Under the pieces are notes generated by a model. That model was not told the origin of the DNA. It was given only the letters and a program-made list of their open reading frames with translations, and made no database searches. A DNA stretch of 64,000 bases, from positions 1,706,723-1,770,722 of the forward strand of contig NC_011661.1 in assembly GCF_000021645.1 (NCBI RefSeq). The letters run 5' to 3'. The translations under genes and the position numbers were made by a program. Numbering within the stretch: the first letter of the stretch is position 1; each line of letters starts with the position of its first letter. The stretch comes from Dictyoglomus turgidum DSM 6724. GTDB taxonomy: Bacteria; Dictyoglomota; Dictyoglomia; Dictyoglomales; Dictyoglomaceae. Below are positions 7,010-15,938 of the stretch, piece by piece.

Positions 7010-8893
7010 ATGATTAGCAATCTGAATGACTTAATAAAAGAATATTTAACAAGGGAAGATTGGAGAGTTAATGAAAACTCCAATATGGGATATTCTCTAC
7101 AAGGACTAAACTACTATTTATATTCTTCTTTAATCGCAAAATACTGGCTTGAAGAAATCTACCCACCAGAGATATCAAAAGCCCATCAAAGTGGTGACTT
7201 CCACATACATGATTTGGGCTCTCTATCGGTATATTGTGTAGGATGGGATCTTGAAGACCTACTTCTCAAAGGCTTTGGAGGAGTAGAAGGTAAAGTAGCA
7301 AGCAAGCCTGCTAAACACTTTAGAACAGCCTTAGGACAAATAGTAAACTTTATGTTCACTTTACAAGGAGAAGCAGCAGGAGCTATAGCCTTTTCTAACT
7401 TTGACACTTTTCTTGCTCCTTTTATAGCCTATGATGGTCTCACTTACAAAGAAGTAAAACAAGCCATGCAAGAGTTTATTTTCAACTTAAACATACCTAC
7501 AAGAACAGGTTTTCAAACCCCATTTACAAATCTAAGCTTTGACCTTGTAGTACCAGAAGATTTAAAAAACAAAAAAGTAATAATAGGTGGAGAAAGAAAA
7601 GAAGCGACCTATGGGGAATTCCAAAGAGAGATGGATCTTTTGAATGAAGCTTTTGCTGAAGTAATGATAGAAGGTGATGCCAATGGAAGAATATTTACCT
7701 TTCCAATTCCTACTTATAGCATAACTAAAGACTTTCCATGGGAAAAATCAAACCTTACGAAAATCTGGGAAATGACAGCAAAATATGGTACACCCTATTT
7801 CTCCAACTTTGTAAATTCGGATATGGATCCTTCAGATGTAAGATCCATGTGTTGTAGATTAAGGCTTGACAATTCCTTGGTAAGACAAAGAGCCTTAAGT
7901 TTCACTTTGAATAACAATACCAAAAATGTAGATGAACTAAAACATAGGGGAGGAGGACTCTTTGGTGCCAATCCATTAACAGGGAGTGTAGGCGTAGTAA
8001 CCATCAATATGCCAAGACTTGGATATCTTTCTAAGAGCGAAGAGGAATTTTTTGAAAGATTATTTTACCTTATGGAGCTTGCAAAAGAGAGTTTAGAGAT
8101 TAAAAGACAAGTAATTGAAGACCTAACTCATAAGAACTTGTATCCTTATTCTAAATATTATCTCTCTGGAATTTATGAACTAACAGGACAATATTGGGGA
8201 AATCATTTTGCCACTATTGGACTTATTGGAATGCATGAGGCTTGTGTAAACTTCCTTGGAGAAGGTATAGAAACTCTTGCAGGAAGGGAATTTACCATAA
8301 AAGTTTTAAAATTCATGAGGGAGAAATTGATAGAATTTCAAAAAGAAACAAATAATTTGTACAATCTAGAAGCAACCCCTGGAGAAGGCACTTCTTATAG
8401 ACTTGCAAGAATAGACAAGAACAAATATCCTGAAATCTATACATCGGGAACTGATGAACCTTTCTATACCAATTCTACGCAACTTCCTGTAGATTACTCC
8501 GCTGATCCTTTTGAAGTCTTAGAGCATCAAGACGAGATTCAAAGTTTATATACAGGTGGAACAGTACTCCATATATTCTTAGGAGAAGCCTTAGAAGATA
8601 TAGAGATGGTTAAAGAAGCAGTAAAACTAATTACTTCAAACTACAGACTCCCATACTTTACCCTTACACCTACCTTTAGCATATGCCCAGAACACGGTTA
8701 CCAAAGAGGAAGTCATGAAAAATGTCCAATTTGTGGAAGAGAGACAGAAATATACTCTCGAGTTGTAGGATACTATAGACCCGTAAAGAGCTGGAATAAA
8801 GGAAAACAGGAAGAATTTAAGTTGAGAAAGACCTTTATCTTGACATTAAAGGAGAGGAGAAGAATTGAAAATCTCAGGTTACCTGGGATTTAG
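7010..8893 (+). CDS. nrdD: anaerobic ribonucleoside-triphosphate reductase
   Basis: 627 residues. It reduces ribonucleotides to deoxyribonucleotides without oxygen, using a glycyl radical. The C-terminal radical site is RVVGYYRPVKSWNKGK, with the Gly after RVV. Ahead of it is the metal site CPEHGYQRGSHEKCPICG, with His at the second position of the first pair. The substrate-site region MCCRLRLD (about residues 280-288) is present. There is no N-terminal ATP-cone: the protein starts directly at the catalytic barrel, so it is shorter than E. coli-type NrdD (about 710) and lacks that allosteric domain. It follows nrdR by 23 bases with a GGGGG ribosome site and overlaps nrdG by 29 bases. Confidence 0.95.
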   Translation: MISNLNDLIKEYLTREDWRVNENSNMGYSLQGLNYYLYSSLIAKYWLEEIYPPEISKAHQSGDFHIHDLGSLSVYCVGWDLEDLLLKGFGGVEGKVASKPAKHFRTALGQIVNFMFTLQGEAAGAIAFSNFDTFLAPFIAYDGLTYKEVKQAMQEFIFNLNIPTRTGFQTPFTNLSFDLVVPEDLKNKKVIIGGERKEATYGEFQREMDLLNEAFAEVMIEGDANGRIFTFPIPTYSITKDFPWEKSNLTKIWEMTAKYGTPYFSNFVNSDMDPSDVRSMCCRLRLDNSLVRQRALSFTLNNNTKNVDELKHRGGGLFGANPLTGSVGVVTINMPRLGYLSKSEEEFFERLFYLMELAKESLEIKRQVIEDLTHKNLYPYSKYYLSGIYELTGQYWGNHFATIGLIGMHEACVNFLGEGIETLAGREFTIKVLKFMREKLIEFQKETNNLYNLEATPGEGTSYRLARIDKNKYPEIYTSGTDEPFYTNSTQLPVDYSADPFEVLEHQDEIQSLYTGGTVLHIFLGEALEDIEMVKEAVKLITSNYRLPYFTLTPTFSICPEHGYQRGSHEKCPICGRETEIYSRVVGYYRPVKSWNKGKQEEFKLRKTFILTLKERRRIENLRLPGI

Positions 8894-9551
8894 TCTAATA
8901 GACTATCCTGGAATACCAAGTTTTGTGATATTTACACAAGGATGCAATTTTAGATGTCCCTTCTGCCATAATCCTGAGTTAATATCGCAAAGAAAGAAGG
9001 GACAATATTCAGAAGAATTTATACTGGAAGAAATAGATCGAAGAAGAAAATTAATTAAAGGAGTTGTTATCACAGGAGGGGAGCCTACACTTCAAGAAGA
9101 TCTCCCCTCCTTCCTTTTTAAGCTTAAGAAAAGAAGACTTTTAGTAAAGCTTGATACTAATGGCTCTAATCCAAAAATGCTTGTGGAAATCATAAAAAGC
9201 AAGCTTTTAGATTATGTAGCTATGGACTTTAAAACCTCTATTCCCAAATATCATAAAGCCATTGGACTTTCCGAAAGGGAAACAAGTAAATATCTTAAAA
9301 ATATTTTTGAATCCTTAAGGATTTTAAAAGAAAATAACGTAAGATTTGAGATAAGAACCACAGTGGTACCTGAAATTGTAGAGGAAGAAGATCTCATTGA
9401 GATAAGAAAGACAATTGGCGAAGATGTGCCTTATGTTCTTCAGCCTTTTAAAAATGATAAAACCTTAAGTTATGAATTTAAGAACAAAAATCCCTATCCT
9501 AATGAGCTTTTAGAAAAATATGCATTTACTGTAAAAGGTAAGTTAAGATGA
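8865..9551 (+). CDS. nrdG: anaerobic ribonucleotide reductase activating protein (radical SAM)
   Basis: 228 residues. It generates the glycyl radical in NrdD. The radical SAM cluster motif is visible as GCNFRCPFCH (CxxxCxxC, near residues 26-33) followed by the GGEP motif (VVITGGEPTLQ). Start: TTG at 8865, preceded by GGAGAGGAG, inside the end of nrdD (29-base overlap), which points to translational coupling. The N-terminus (KISGYLGFSLIDYPG) matches the family's usual beginning. The gene runs convergently into the MFS gene and overlaps its stop by 9 bases, with no terminator hairpin between them. Confidence 0.94.
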   Translation: MKISGYLGFSLIDYPGIPSFVIFTQGCNFRCPFCHNPELISQRKKGQYSEEFILEEIDRRRKLIKGVVITGGEPTLQEDLPSFLFKLKKRRLLVKLDTNGSNPKMLVEIIKSKLLDYVAMDFKTSIPKYHKAIGLSERETSKYLKNIFESLRILKENNVRFEIRTTVVPEIVEEEDLIEIRKTIGEDVPYVLQPFKNDKTLSYEFKNKNPYPNELLEKYAFTVKGKLR

Positions 9552-10718
9552 TTTTTTATTGTTCGTAACATTCCTTAGTACTAACAGTCCTAAAATAGTA
9601 GCAATTAAGCCCTGTAAAAAATTAGCCCTATAACCTAAAATATCAATCATAACTCCTGATGTTAAATAAGCAATAACTTGAGAAACCGAAACCACTAATG
9701 CGTTAATCCCTACAATACTTCCTTCTTTATCTTTCGGAATATAGCTCAATATCAAACTATAAGGAATAACTGTGAGAAAACCAAGACTTATCCCATAAAA
9801 AACCGAGGAGATAAAAGCCATATTAATTCTTTGAGTTTGGGAAAACAAAAAACTGCTTATTCCAAATAATGCAAGAGACATAGCAGAAAGTTTTTCCTTT
9901 GCAAACTTATCAGCAACAAAACCTGAGAAAAAAGTAGACAAAGCTGTCAACACTCCAAAAATAACAAGTATAATCATATAGTCACTTAAAGAGGCAGAAA
10001 GGACATCTTGAAAAAAAAGTAGTATAAAGGAACTTACAGAAGAAATTCCATACCACACAAAAAACTGTAAAAGAAAGAGATTAAACCAAAATTTTCTCCT
10101 TAAGAATTTCATATCCATAGAGAAATTTTGTGAAATTCTTTTATTTTCTTTTTCAGGTATAAAGAAGAAAAGAAATGAGGATAAAAAAATGCTCCATTTT
10201 AGTAAAGTAAAAGTCAAATTAGAAGCATGAGATATGACTATAATAAAAATATAAATTCCTTGAAAAAATTGTGAAGCAAAATTTAAAACCCCTGTTGCCC
10301 TTGCAAAAAAATCCTTACTAAAAAGATCAGGAACAAGGGCTTGATACAAAGAAATAGCAGAATAAAAGAATATATAAGTCAAAGTCAAATAAAGATATAA
10401 TTCTGAAAGATTTTTGGTCTTCTCTAAAAAGTATATAGATAAAGAAAGAAAAAACAGAGAGACAATTATTAGATACTTTCTTCCTTTTATTAACTTTTTT
10501 AGTTTATCTGATAGAAATCCAACTAAAGGTGGTACAAAAATACCCACTAAACTTCCTAAGGAAAGTAGAACCCCTATTTGAGATTTTGAATTAACAAACT
10601 TGTTTATAAAAAATATCAAAGAAAACCCACGAAAAGCCTGAAAAAAAGAGAGCCCAACTCCCCCAACACTCAAGAGCACTAAAATTTTTGTTAAAAAATT
10701 TACCCTATTACTCTTCAC
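9543..10718 (-). CDS. MFS transporter
   Basis: 391 residues with about 12 hydrophobic segments and the MFS loop motif between helices 2 and 3 (GFLSDKLKKLIKGRKY). It is an inner-membrane secondary transporter; the substrate is not predictable. It starts at GTG 10718 with no Shine-Dalgarno sequence. A -10-like TAAAAT (plus 10733-10728) ends 9 bases before the GTG, so the transcript may be almost leaderless. Its 3' end overlaps convergent nrdG by 9 bases. Confidence 0.85.
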   Translation of the reverse strand: MKSNRVNFLTKILVLLSVGGVGLSFFQAFRGFSLIFFINKFVNSKSQIGVLLSLGSLVGIFVPPLVGFLSDKLKKLIKGRKYLIIVSLFFLSLSIYFLEKTKNLSELYLYLTLTYIFFYSAISLYQALVPDLFSKDFFARATGVLNFASQFFQGIYIFIIVISHASNLTFTLLKWSIFLSSFLFFFIPEKENKRISQNFSMDMKFLRRKFWFNLFLLQFFVWYGISSVSSFILLFFQDVLSASLSDYMIILVIFGVLTALSTFFSGFVADKFAKEKLSAMSLALFGISSFLFSQTQRINMAFISSVFYGISLGFLTVIPYSLILSYIPKDKEGSIVGINALVVSVSQVIAYLTSGVMIDILGYRANFLQGLIATILGLLVLRNVTNNKKSS

Positions 10719-10763
10719 AATAGAGTAATTTTATCACCAATAGAGAAAATATTGAACCATCAA

Positions 10764-12170
10764 TTAGCTTACATAGACCTCAGAAAGTATCCTTTGGGCT
10801 GCCTCAATTAGTTTGTCCGATGCATAAGTCTTAGCATGATCCATAATCTTGTTAATTAAGTTATCAACTTCCTCTTTGGGCAAAGTCTTAGAGGCAAAAT
10901 CTATGATTAACTTAAGGGCTTCTTTCAAGAATGCTCTCAATTCTTCTTCTTGAGAATTGGCAATATTTCTGTAAAAATATGGGAAATTCTGTTTTGATTC
11001 TGATGGGAGATAAGAGAATAAATGCTTGACATCAGATAAGCTCTCGGAGATAAATCTGTCCCACTCCTTCACAAACTCTTCTCTCTTGCCTATTTTTTCA
11101 AATTTTGCTAGCATCTCCTGCCAAGCCATAAAGAAATAGTTCAGAAGATCAAGTTTTATGTTATACCCCAAGGGCAATACTAACTTCTTGTCAAGGACCG
11201 ACTTTATCAACTGAAGTCTCCTAAGATCTCCAAAGGGTAAAATATTCTCTACATCTTTAAAGGTCCTTTTTCCATCAAGAGACCACAATACAATATTTTC
11301 TTCAATTACTTCACTATATTTTATAGGGACGTAGATTTTAGACATGAAAGGATCCAATTCCTGAGATAAGAATAAAATCTTTCCAGTATCAATCACATTA
11401 TTGATCTCAAGTTTTCTATAATTTTCTATGAAAAAAAATACATTTTTTATTACGTTAAAATATTCATTAGAAGGAGCATCTTTAATTAAAGGATAGACAT
11501 TATACCATTCTACTTTTCTATCCTTCGTAAGTATCTCAAAAGCAAGTTTATAAGTAGTCAATTTATTCAATTGATCGGACCATTTCTTCCTAAAATCTCT
11601 TTCATTTTCTCTTTCAAGGGTAAATATGAAGTATCTCCAAAAAGTATAGGTCCAGAATAAATTAATATTATCATCAATTCTTAAAAGATTCTTATTTCTT
11701 CTTAATTTCTCAATTATTCTAAGGGTTCTATATTCACCATAAGGGGAATTTAAAATTATATCTTTTGTTGTTCTAATCCCATCAAAAAGATTTCCTACTT
11801 GTCTTTCCTCGTCAGATAAATTAGCAACATTAACAAAGAGAAACACTAAATCCCCAAGATATTCTATTAAATCAATATCCTTTGATACATCTACCAAAAT
11901 ATGGAGAGGATCAAGATTTAAATTAGCTTTAGGAGCCTTTTCATCAGGATAAAAAGCAAAATTTCCTTCTTTCCAAAGAGCAAGATGCAAAATAGCATCT
12001 TCATCCTCACAGGTGTCTGCCTTTATATGCTTTATTTTTCCGTCCTCAAAGTAAACATCAGTCTTTTTTTTATCCTTTGTAAGTTGTAGTCTACCAGTTT
12101 TCCTACTAAAAGATAGTATCTCTAAAACCTCCCACAAGGAGACACTTTTCAGATCCCCATTAAGGCTCAT
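10764..12170 (-). CDS. DUF4388-domain protein
   Basis: 468 residues. The N-terminal 90 or so residues form a DUF4388 (PATAN-like) domain: MSLNGDLKSVSLWEVLEILS, then TGRLQL and VYFEDGKIKHI. These domains occur in bacterial signalling and gliding or motility-related proteins. The rest is charged and mostly helical, with repeated winged-helix-like pieces (GIRTTKDIILNSPYGEYRTL and KRTFKDVENILPFGDLRRLQ, which read as two copies of the same unit) and no catalytic motif I recognise. There is no signal peptide or membrane helix, so it is cytoplasmic. AGGAGA precedes the ATG. It stands alone between the MFS gene and the lipoprotein operon terminator. Confidence 0.75.
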   Translation of the reverse strand: MSLNGDLKSVSLWEVLEILSFSRKTGRLQLTKDKKKTDVYFEDGKIKHIKADTCEDEDAILHLALWKEGNFAFYPDEKAPKANLNLDPLHILVDVSKDIDLIEYLGDLVFLFVNVANLSDEERQVGNLFDGIRTTKDIILNSPYGEYRTLRIIEKLRRNKNLLRIDDNINLFWTYTFWRYFIFTLERENERDFRKKWSDQLNKLTTYKLAFEILTKDRKVEWYNVYPLIKDAPSNEYFNVIKNVFFFIENYRKLEINNVIDTGKILFLSQELDPFMSKIYVPIKYSEVIEENIVLWSLDGKRTFKDVENILPFGDLRRLQLIKSVLDKKLVLPLGYNIKLDLLNYFFMAWQEMLAKFEKIGKREEFVKEWDRFISESLSDVKHLFSYLPSESKQNFPYFYRNIANSQEEELRAFLKEALKLIIDFASKTLPKEEVDNLINKIMDHAKTYASDKLIEAAQRILSEVYVS

Positions 12171-12206
12171 TAGTTATTCTCCTTTCTTAATAATATTTTT
12201 ATAAAG

Positions 12207-12240
12207 AAGGGGAAGAACTCCATCTTGGAGCCTTCCCCTT
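12207..12240 (-). terminator. terminator of the CBM22-lipoprotein operon
   Basis: Stem AAGGGGAAG (12207-12215) with CTTCCCCTT (12232-12240), extended by an inner hairpin CTCCA/TGGAG. On the - strand it is followed by CTTTATAAAAATATT. It lies 26 bases after the lipoprotein stop. Confidence 0.7.
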
Positions 12241-12266
12241 GCTTAAATTATATCACAATTTATACA

Positions 12267-12941
12267 TTAATTTAAATAGTCTTTAAAATAGCTTGCAAAC
12301 AAATTAAAAAGTTCTGGAGTAATTCTAAAACTCTGTTTCCCTTCCACAATTACCAGATCGTCAATATATAAATCAAGGGTAGAATTACTAGGTACTTCTA
12401 CATATAAAGCTAAATCAAGGATATTTACTCCTGCAGGTATTTGATATGTTCCAGAAAGCTCTATCCATTTACCACCTGGGGTCTCTTGATTGTGGCTTAT
12501 CCAATCATATTGAGTACTACTATCACTATCATACCTTCTTCTCATAGTGATACCAATATGCTGAGGTAATTCAGAATTGTGCTTAACCCATAAAGATATA
12601 CTGTAAGTCTTTCCTGGTTTTAAAAGATCCTTTAGTTGAATTTGAGCTCCATTCCAACCTACTTTTCTTCCCGTAATATATAAGCTATATTTTCCTGTAT
12701 GCGTATCTTTATCAACCACAGCTATGGATACACCTTCTCCATTAGGAGTCCATCCCTCTTCTTTTCCAGATTCAAAAGTAGTAATAAGAACAGCATTAGG
12801 TATATTTGGAACTTCCTTAGTTACTTCTTTCACAGCTTCTTGAGAAACAGCAATAGGCATCCCTGTCTCCTTAGGGGCACAACCGGAAACTACAAAGATC
12901 AAAAATAACACCAAAAGCAAATAGGATAGCTTCTTATACAA
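12267..12941 (-). CDS. cell-surface lipoprotein consisting of one CBM22 domain
   Basis: About 224 residues. The signal peptide ends in lipobox VSGC (Cys21), so it should be lipid-anchored outside the membrane. The remainder is a single carbohydrate-binding module (about residues 45-200; TFESGKEEGW, TGKYSLYITGR, GWNGAQIQL, WIELSGTYQIP, LDLYIDDL). By eye it aligns along its whole length with the second CBM22 of the modular GH10 xylanase in this window ([39 protein letters not shown]), with close to half of positions identical. No catalytic domain is attached. It is the last gene of the Opp-type operon, right after the binding protein, and is likely a xylan-tethering surface protein. Start: I chose TTG at 12941, 8 bases after GGAGG; a GTG at 12950 would overlap the ribosome site. 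Confidence 0.82.
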   Translation of the reverse strand: MYKKLSYLLLVLFLIFVVSGCAPKETGMPIAVSQEAVKEVTKEVPNIPNAVLITTFESGKEEGWTPNGEGVSIAVVDKDTHTGKYSLYITGRKVGWNGAQIQLKDLLKPGKTYSISLWVKHNSELPQHIGITMRRRYDSDSSTQYDWISHNQETPGGKWIELSGTYQIPAGVNILDLALYVEVPSNSTLDLYIDDLVIVEGKQSFRITPELFNLFASYFKDYLN

Positions 12942-12964
12942 TTTAAACACCTCCTTTTGGTTTT

Positions 12965-12994
12965 AAGAGGAGGGGAATATATTCCCCTCCTCTT
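12965..12994 (-). other. intercistronic hairpin after binding-protein gene 1
   Basis: Perfect 14-bp stem AAGAGGAGGGGAAT / ATTCCCCTCCTCTT (12965-12978 with 12981-12994), directly after the binding-protein stop. In the direction of transcription (-) it is followed by AAAACCAAAAGG, not by a U-run, so it is more likely an mRNA stabiliser or a leaky attenuator than a full terminator. The downstream lipoprotein gene has no obvious promoter of its own. Confidence 0.7.
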
Positions 12995-12997
12995 TTT

Positions 12998-14914
12998 CTA
13001 CTGCTTAAAGAAGAACTGCTCTGGGAAGGAATTTAACTCAGATCTATATGGATCATCCCATAGTATCCCATCGGGCACATTTCTTAACTTATTGTTTACG
13101 ATCACAAGTTGAGGAATTCCTCCTACCGTTCCAATAATCCAAATATTCTTTCTATGTAAAGCTATAATTTGCCTTATAATTGTATCTCTTTTTCTTGCAT
13201 CAACAGTTCTATTGAATTCGTCCCACAAGTCATAGATCTTCTTTATATCTCCCGTTGGCTCTTCCCCCTCTTGCCCTTTTGTCCAATACCATCTTGCATA
13301 GAGTGGTGCCCATGGTCCATCGGTCCATGTACCAAGAAGTCTTCCTGCAGAAATTGCCACATTACTCATTCTATCCATGACCCAAACACCTATTTCTATA
13401 TCACCTGAATTACATTGCGTAGTATACAAGCTTCTATCTACCTGCTTGATTATAGTTTTTATTCCTATCTTTTCCCAATAACTCTTAATAAGCTCCATGG
13501 TACTCATGTTAGCACTACCGGGATATGTAGTGAAACTTACTATAAGCTCAATTGGCTTTCCATCAGGTCCAATTCTAAATCCATCTTTTCCAACCTTAAG
13601 CCCAATAGAATCAAGTAATATCTTCGCTCTTCCTGGATCATACTGAGCATAAGCTTGTGCCCATGCCTTATCATAATAGGCTGATCCAGGTGGAATAGCT
13701 GCTTGCATTGGAACTCCAAGACCAAAGAATAAAATCTTATTAATCTCTTCCCTATTTATTGCAAGGGATAAGGCTTGTCTAAACCTTGCATCTTGGAAGA
13801 GTTTCCTCTTCACTGGATCCTTTACATTCTGGTTCAAATATATGGCAGGATCTGCACCTGTTCCTGTTCTCCAAATAAGAATTCTGTAATTACCTTTATC
13901 TTTATTTTGCATAAATAGGGTGTAGTTAGGTAATCTCATATGGCGAGCTTGGAAGTCTATTTCTCCTGCTACAGCCTTCATGTTGATCATTTCTGCATCA
14001 CTTACTAAGTAATGAACTACCCTATCAATATACGGCAATTGATTACCTTCTGTGTCCACCACAGGATAATATGGATTTCTCTCCATTACAAATACAGGCT
14101 CATTGGGGCTCTTGCTCACGATCTTCCATGGAGACATGGTAGGTAGATCAGGGTTTTGAATGTAATCTATCATAAACTGAAACAATTCATACCACTTATT
14201 AAAGCCTTTTTGTTTTGCAAGAGCCTCTAATTTATCCTTAGGAGTATATTTAGGATGAAATTGCATTAAGTAATGTTTTGGTGCATAGAAAGCAAAAGAA
14301 CCTTTGGAATTATCAATAAACCACCCCTGAGTTGGGAAGGTATAAATAAACATTGGATTGGGATTCTTAAACTCAATCCTAAAAGTATAATCATCTACTT
14401 TTATAAATTTAGCTCTAACTCCATCTTGAACAAAACCAGAAGGAAATGTAGGGGTTAATTCCTCATTTCCTATTACATCCTCATACCAGAAGATTACATC
14501 ATCAGTAGTCATAGGATGTCCATCAGACCACTTCAATCCTTCTCTCAATTTAAAAGTAAACACTCTACCATCCTTTGAGACTGTATATTTTTCTACCAGC
14601 CATGGAAGAATGGTTTTACTGTCCGATGCCCATCTCATTAGATTATTTGCATCATAACAAATCTTTGCTATTCCCCACCTATCTCCAGGTCCCATCCAAG
14701 CTCTTCTGAGAGTTCCACCATAAACTCCAACCTCTTCTAAAGGTTTTACCACAATGGGATTTTTAGGAAGTCTTTGTTCTACTGGTGGAAGTTTCCCTTC
14801 CCTTACAAGTGCTGCAGTCATAGGAGACTCATTATACTTTTTCTGTCCTACAATGGTGTTCCCGAATATTAGTATGAAAATCAAAAGAATACTCAAAAAC
14901 TTAACATATTTCAT
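12998..14914 (-). CDS. ABC transporter substrate-binding protein, family 5 (Opp type)
   Basis: 638 residues with an N-terminal signal peptide (hydrophobic residues about 5-23, VGQKK after it). The family 5 solute-binding signature region is visible: FTFKLREGLKWSDGHPMTTD and then DVIFWYEDV. Family 5 proteins bind peptides, and in thermophilic sugar degraders often oligosaccharides. The xylan genes around, the CBM22 lipoprotein downstream and the LacI regulator upstream argue for xylo-oligosaccharides or related glycans, as inference. It is fifth in the operon oppB-oppC-oppD-oppF-SBP-lipoprotein. AGGGGG precedes the ATG. Its stop is followed 3 bases later by a 14-bp hairpin. Confidence 0.9.
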   Translation of the reverse strand: MKYVKFLSILLIFILIFGNTIVGQKKYNESPMTAALVREGKLPPVEQRLPKNPIVVKPLEEVGVYGGTLRRAWMGPGDRWGIAKICYDANNLMRWASDSKTILPWLVEKYTVSKDGRVFTFKLREGLKWSDGHPMTTDDVIFWYEDVIGNEELTPTFPSGFVQDGVRAKFIKVDDYTFRIEFKNPNPMFIYTFPTQGWFIDNSKGSFAFYAPKHYLMQFHPKYTPKDKLEALAKQKGFNKWYELFQFMIDYIQNPDLPTMSPWKIVSKSPNEPVFVMERNPYYPVVDTEGNQLPYIDRVVHYLVSDAEMINMKAVAGEIDFQARHMRLPNYTLFMQNKDKGNYRILIWRTGTGADPAIYLNQNVKDPVKRKLFQDARFRQALSLAINREEINKILFFGLGVPMQAAIPPGSAYYDKAWAQAYAQYDPGRAKILLDSIGLKVGKDGFRIGPDGKPIELIVSFTTYPGSANMSTMELIKSYWEKIGIKTIIKQVDRSLYTTQCNSGDIEIGVWVMDRMSNVAISAGRLLGTWTDGPWAPLYARWYWTKGQEGEEPTGDIKKIYDLWDEFNRTVDARKRDTIIRQIIALHRKNIWIIGTVGGIPQLVIVNNKLRNVPDGILWDDPYRSELNSFPEQFFFKQ

Positions 14915-14927
14915 AACTTAATCCCCC

Positions 14928-15938
14928 CTAAGTTATTGGAATACCCTTTAAATTTAATTCCTTAGCAAAATGGCACGCCACATAATGTTCATTCCCAATA
15001 TCTATTAACTCAGGTCTCACCTCCTTACAAATATCCTTTGCATAGCTACACCTTGGATGGAAATAGCATCCAGAAGGAGGATTAGAGGCATCAGGAACCT
15101 CGCCTTTAAGAAGAATTCTATGAGTCTTCATCTTAGGGTCGGGCTTAGGTACAGCAGAAAGTAAAGCTTCAGTATATGGATGCTTAGGATTTTCAAATAT
15201 CTCCTCTGTCTTTGCAAGTTCTACAATTTTCCCCACATACATTACTGCCACCCTATCACATATATGCTCTACCACGGAAAGATCATGAGATATGAAAAGA
15301 TAAGTTAATTTAAACTCTTGTTGAAGATCTATAAGCAAGTTTAGAACTTGAGCTTGAATAGAAACATCAAGAGCAGATACAGGTTCATCACATATTACAA
15401 GCTTAGGATTCAAAGCAAGTGCCCTTGCAATACTTATCCTCTGTCTTTGCCCTCCAGAAAAAGCGTGAGGATATCTTTTCATGTATTCTGGTCTTAAACC
15501 TACTTTCCTCATAAGATCTGCTATCCTCTCATCTAACTCTTTGCCCTTTGCCACATTATTTACAATTAAAGGTTCTCCTATGATATCCCTTACTGTCATT
15601 CTGGGATTTAAAGATCTAAAGGGATCCTGAAATATCATCTGCATATATCTTCTCACACTTTTTAGTTCCTTTTGAGAAAGTTTTGCTACATTTATTTCTG
15701 TTCCATCTACATGCAATATTACATCTCCATCAGTAGGATCATAGGCACGAAGTATCACTTTTCCTGTGGTAGTCTTTCCACAACCCGACTCTCCCACAAG
15801 CCCAAGAGTTTCTCCTTCTCTTACAAAGAAACTTATATCATCTACCGCTCTAACTGTTGCTACTCTTTTCCTTAAAAAGCCTTTAGTTATGGGAAAATAC
15901 TTTTTTAGATTTTTCACCTCTAACAACAAATTATTCAT
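14928..15938 (-). CDS. oligosaccharide/peptide ABC transporter ATPase (OppF-like)
   Basis: 336 residues. Walker [13 protein letters not shown], signature [14 protein letters not shown], Walker [13 protein letters not shown] and the switch His ([10 protein letters not shown]) are all intact. The C-terminal oligopeptide-transporter extension has the Cys cluster of the family ([14 protein letters not shown]...CHF). It pairs with the OppD-like ATPase to energise the permeases just upstream. The start ATG overlaps the OppD-like stop by 8 bases, which suggests translational coupling; GGAGAGGTG precedes it. Confidence 0.93.
   Translation of the reverse strand: MNNLLLEVKNLKKYFPITKGFLRKRVATVRAVDDISFFVREGETLGLVGESGCGKTTTGKVILRAYDPTDGDVILHVDGTEINVAKLSQKELKSVRRYMQMIFQDPFRSLNPRMTVRDIIGEPLIVNNVAKGKELDERIADLMRKVGLRPEYMKRYPHAFSGGQRQRISIARALALNPKLVICDEPVSALDVSIQAQVLNLLIDLQQEFKLTYLFISHDLSVVEHICDRVAVMYVGKIVELAKTEEIFENPKHPYTEALLSAVPKPDPKMKTHRILLKGEVPDASNPPSGCYFHPRCSYAKDICKEVRPELIDIGNEHYVACHFAKELNLKGIPIT

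Noticed and set aside
12942-12950. GTG start for the CBM22 lipoprotein, and the similar GTG 49746 for binding protein 3
   Set aside because: Both overlap the GGAGG ribosome site itself; the in-frame TTG 9 bases on has correct spacing and still gives a full signal peptide.
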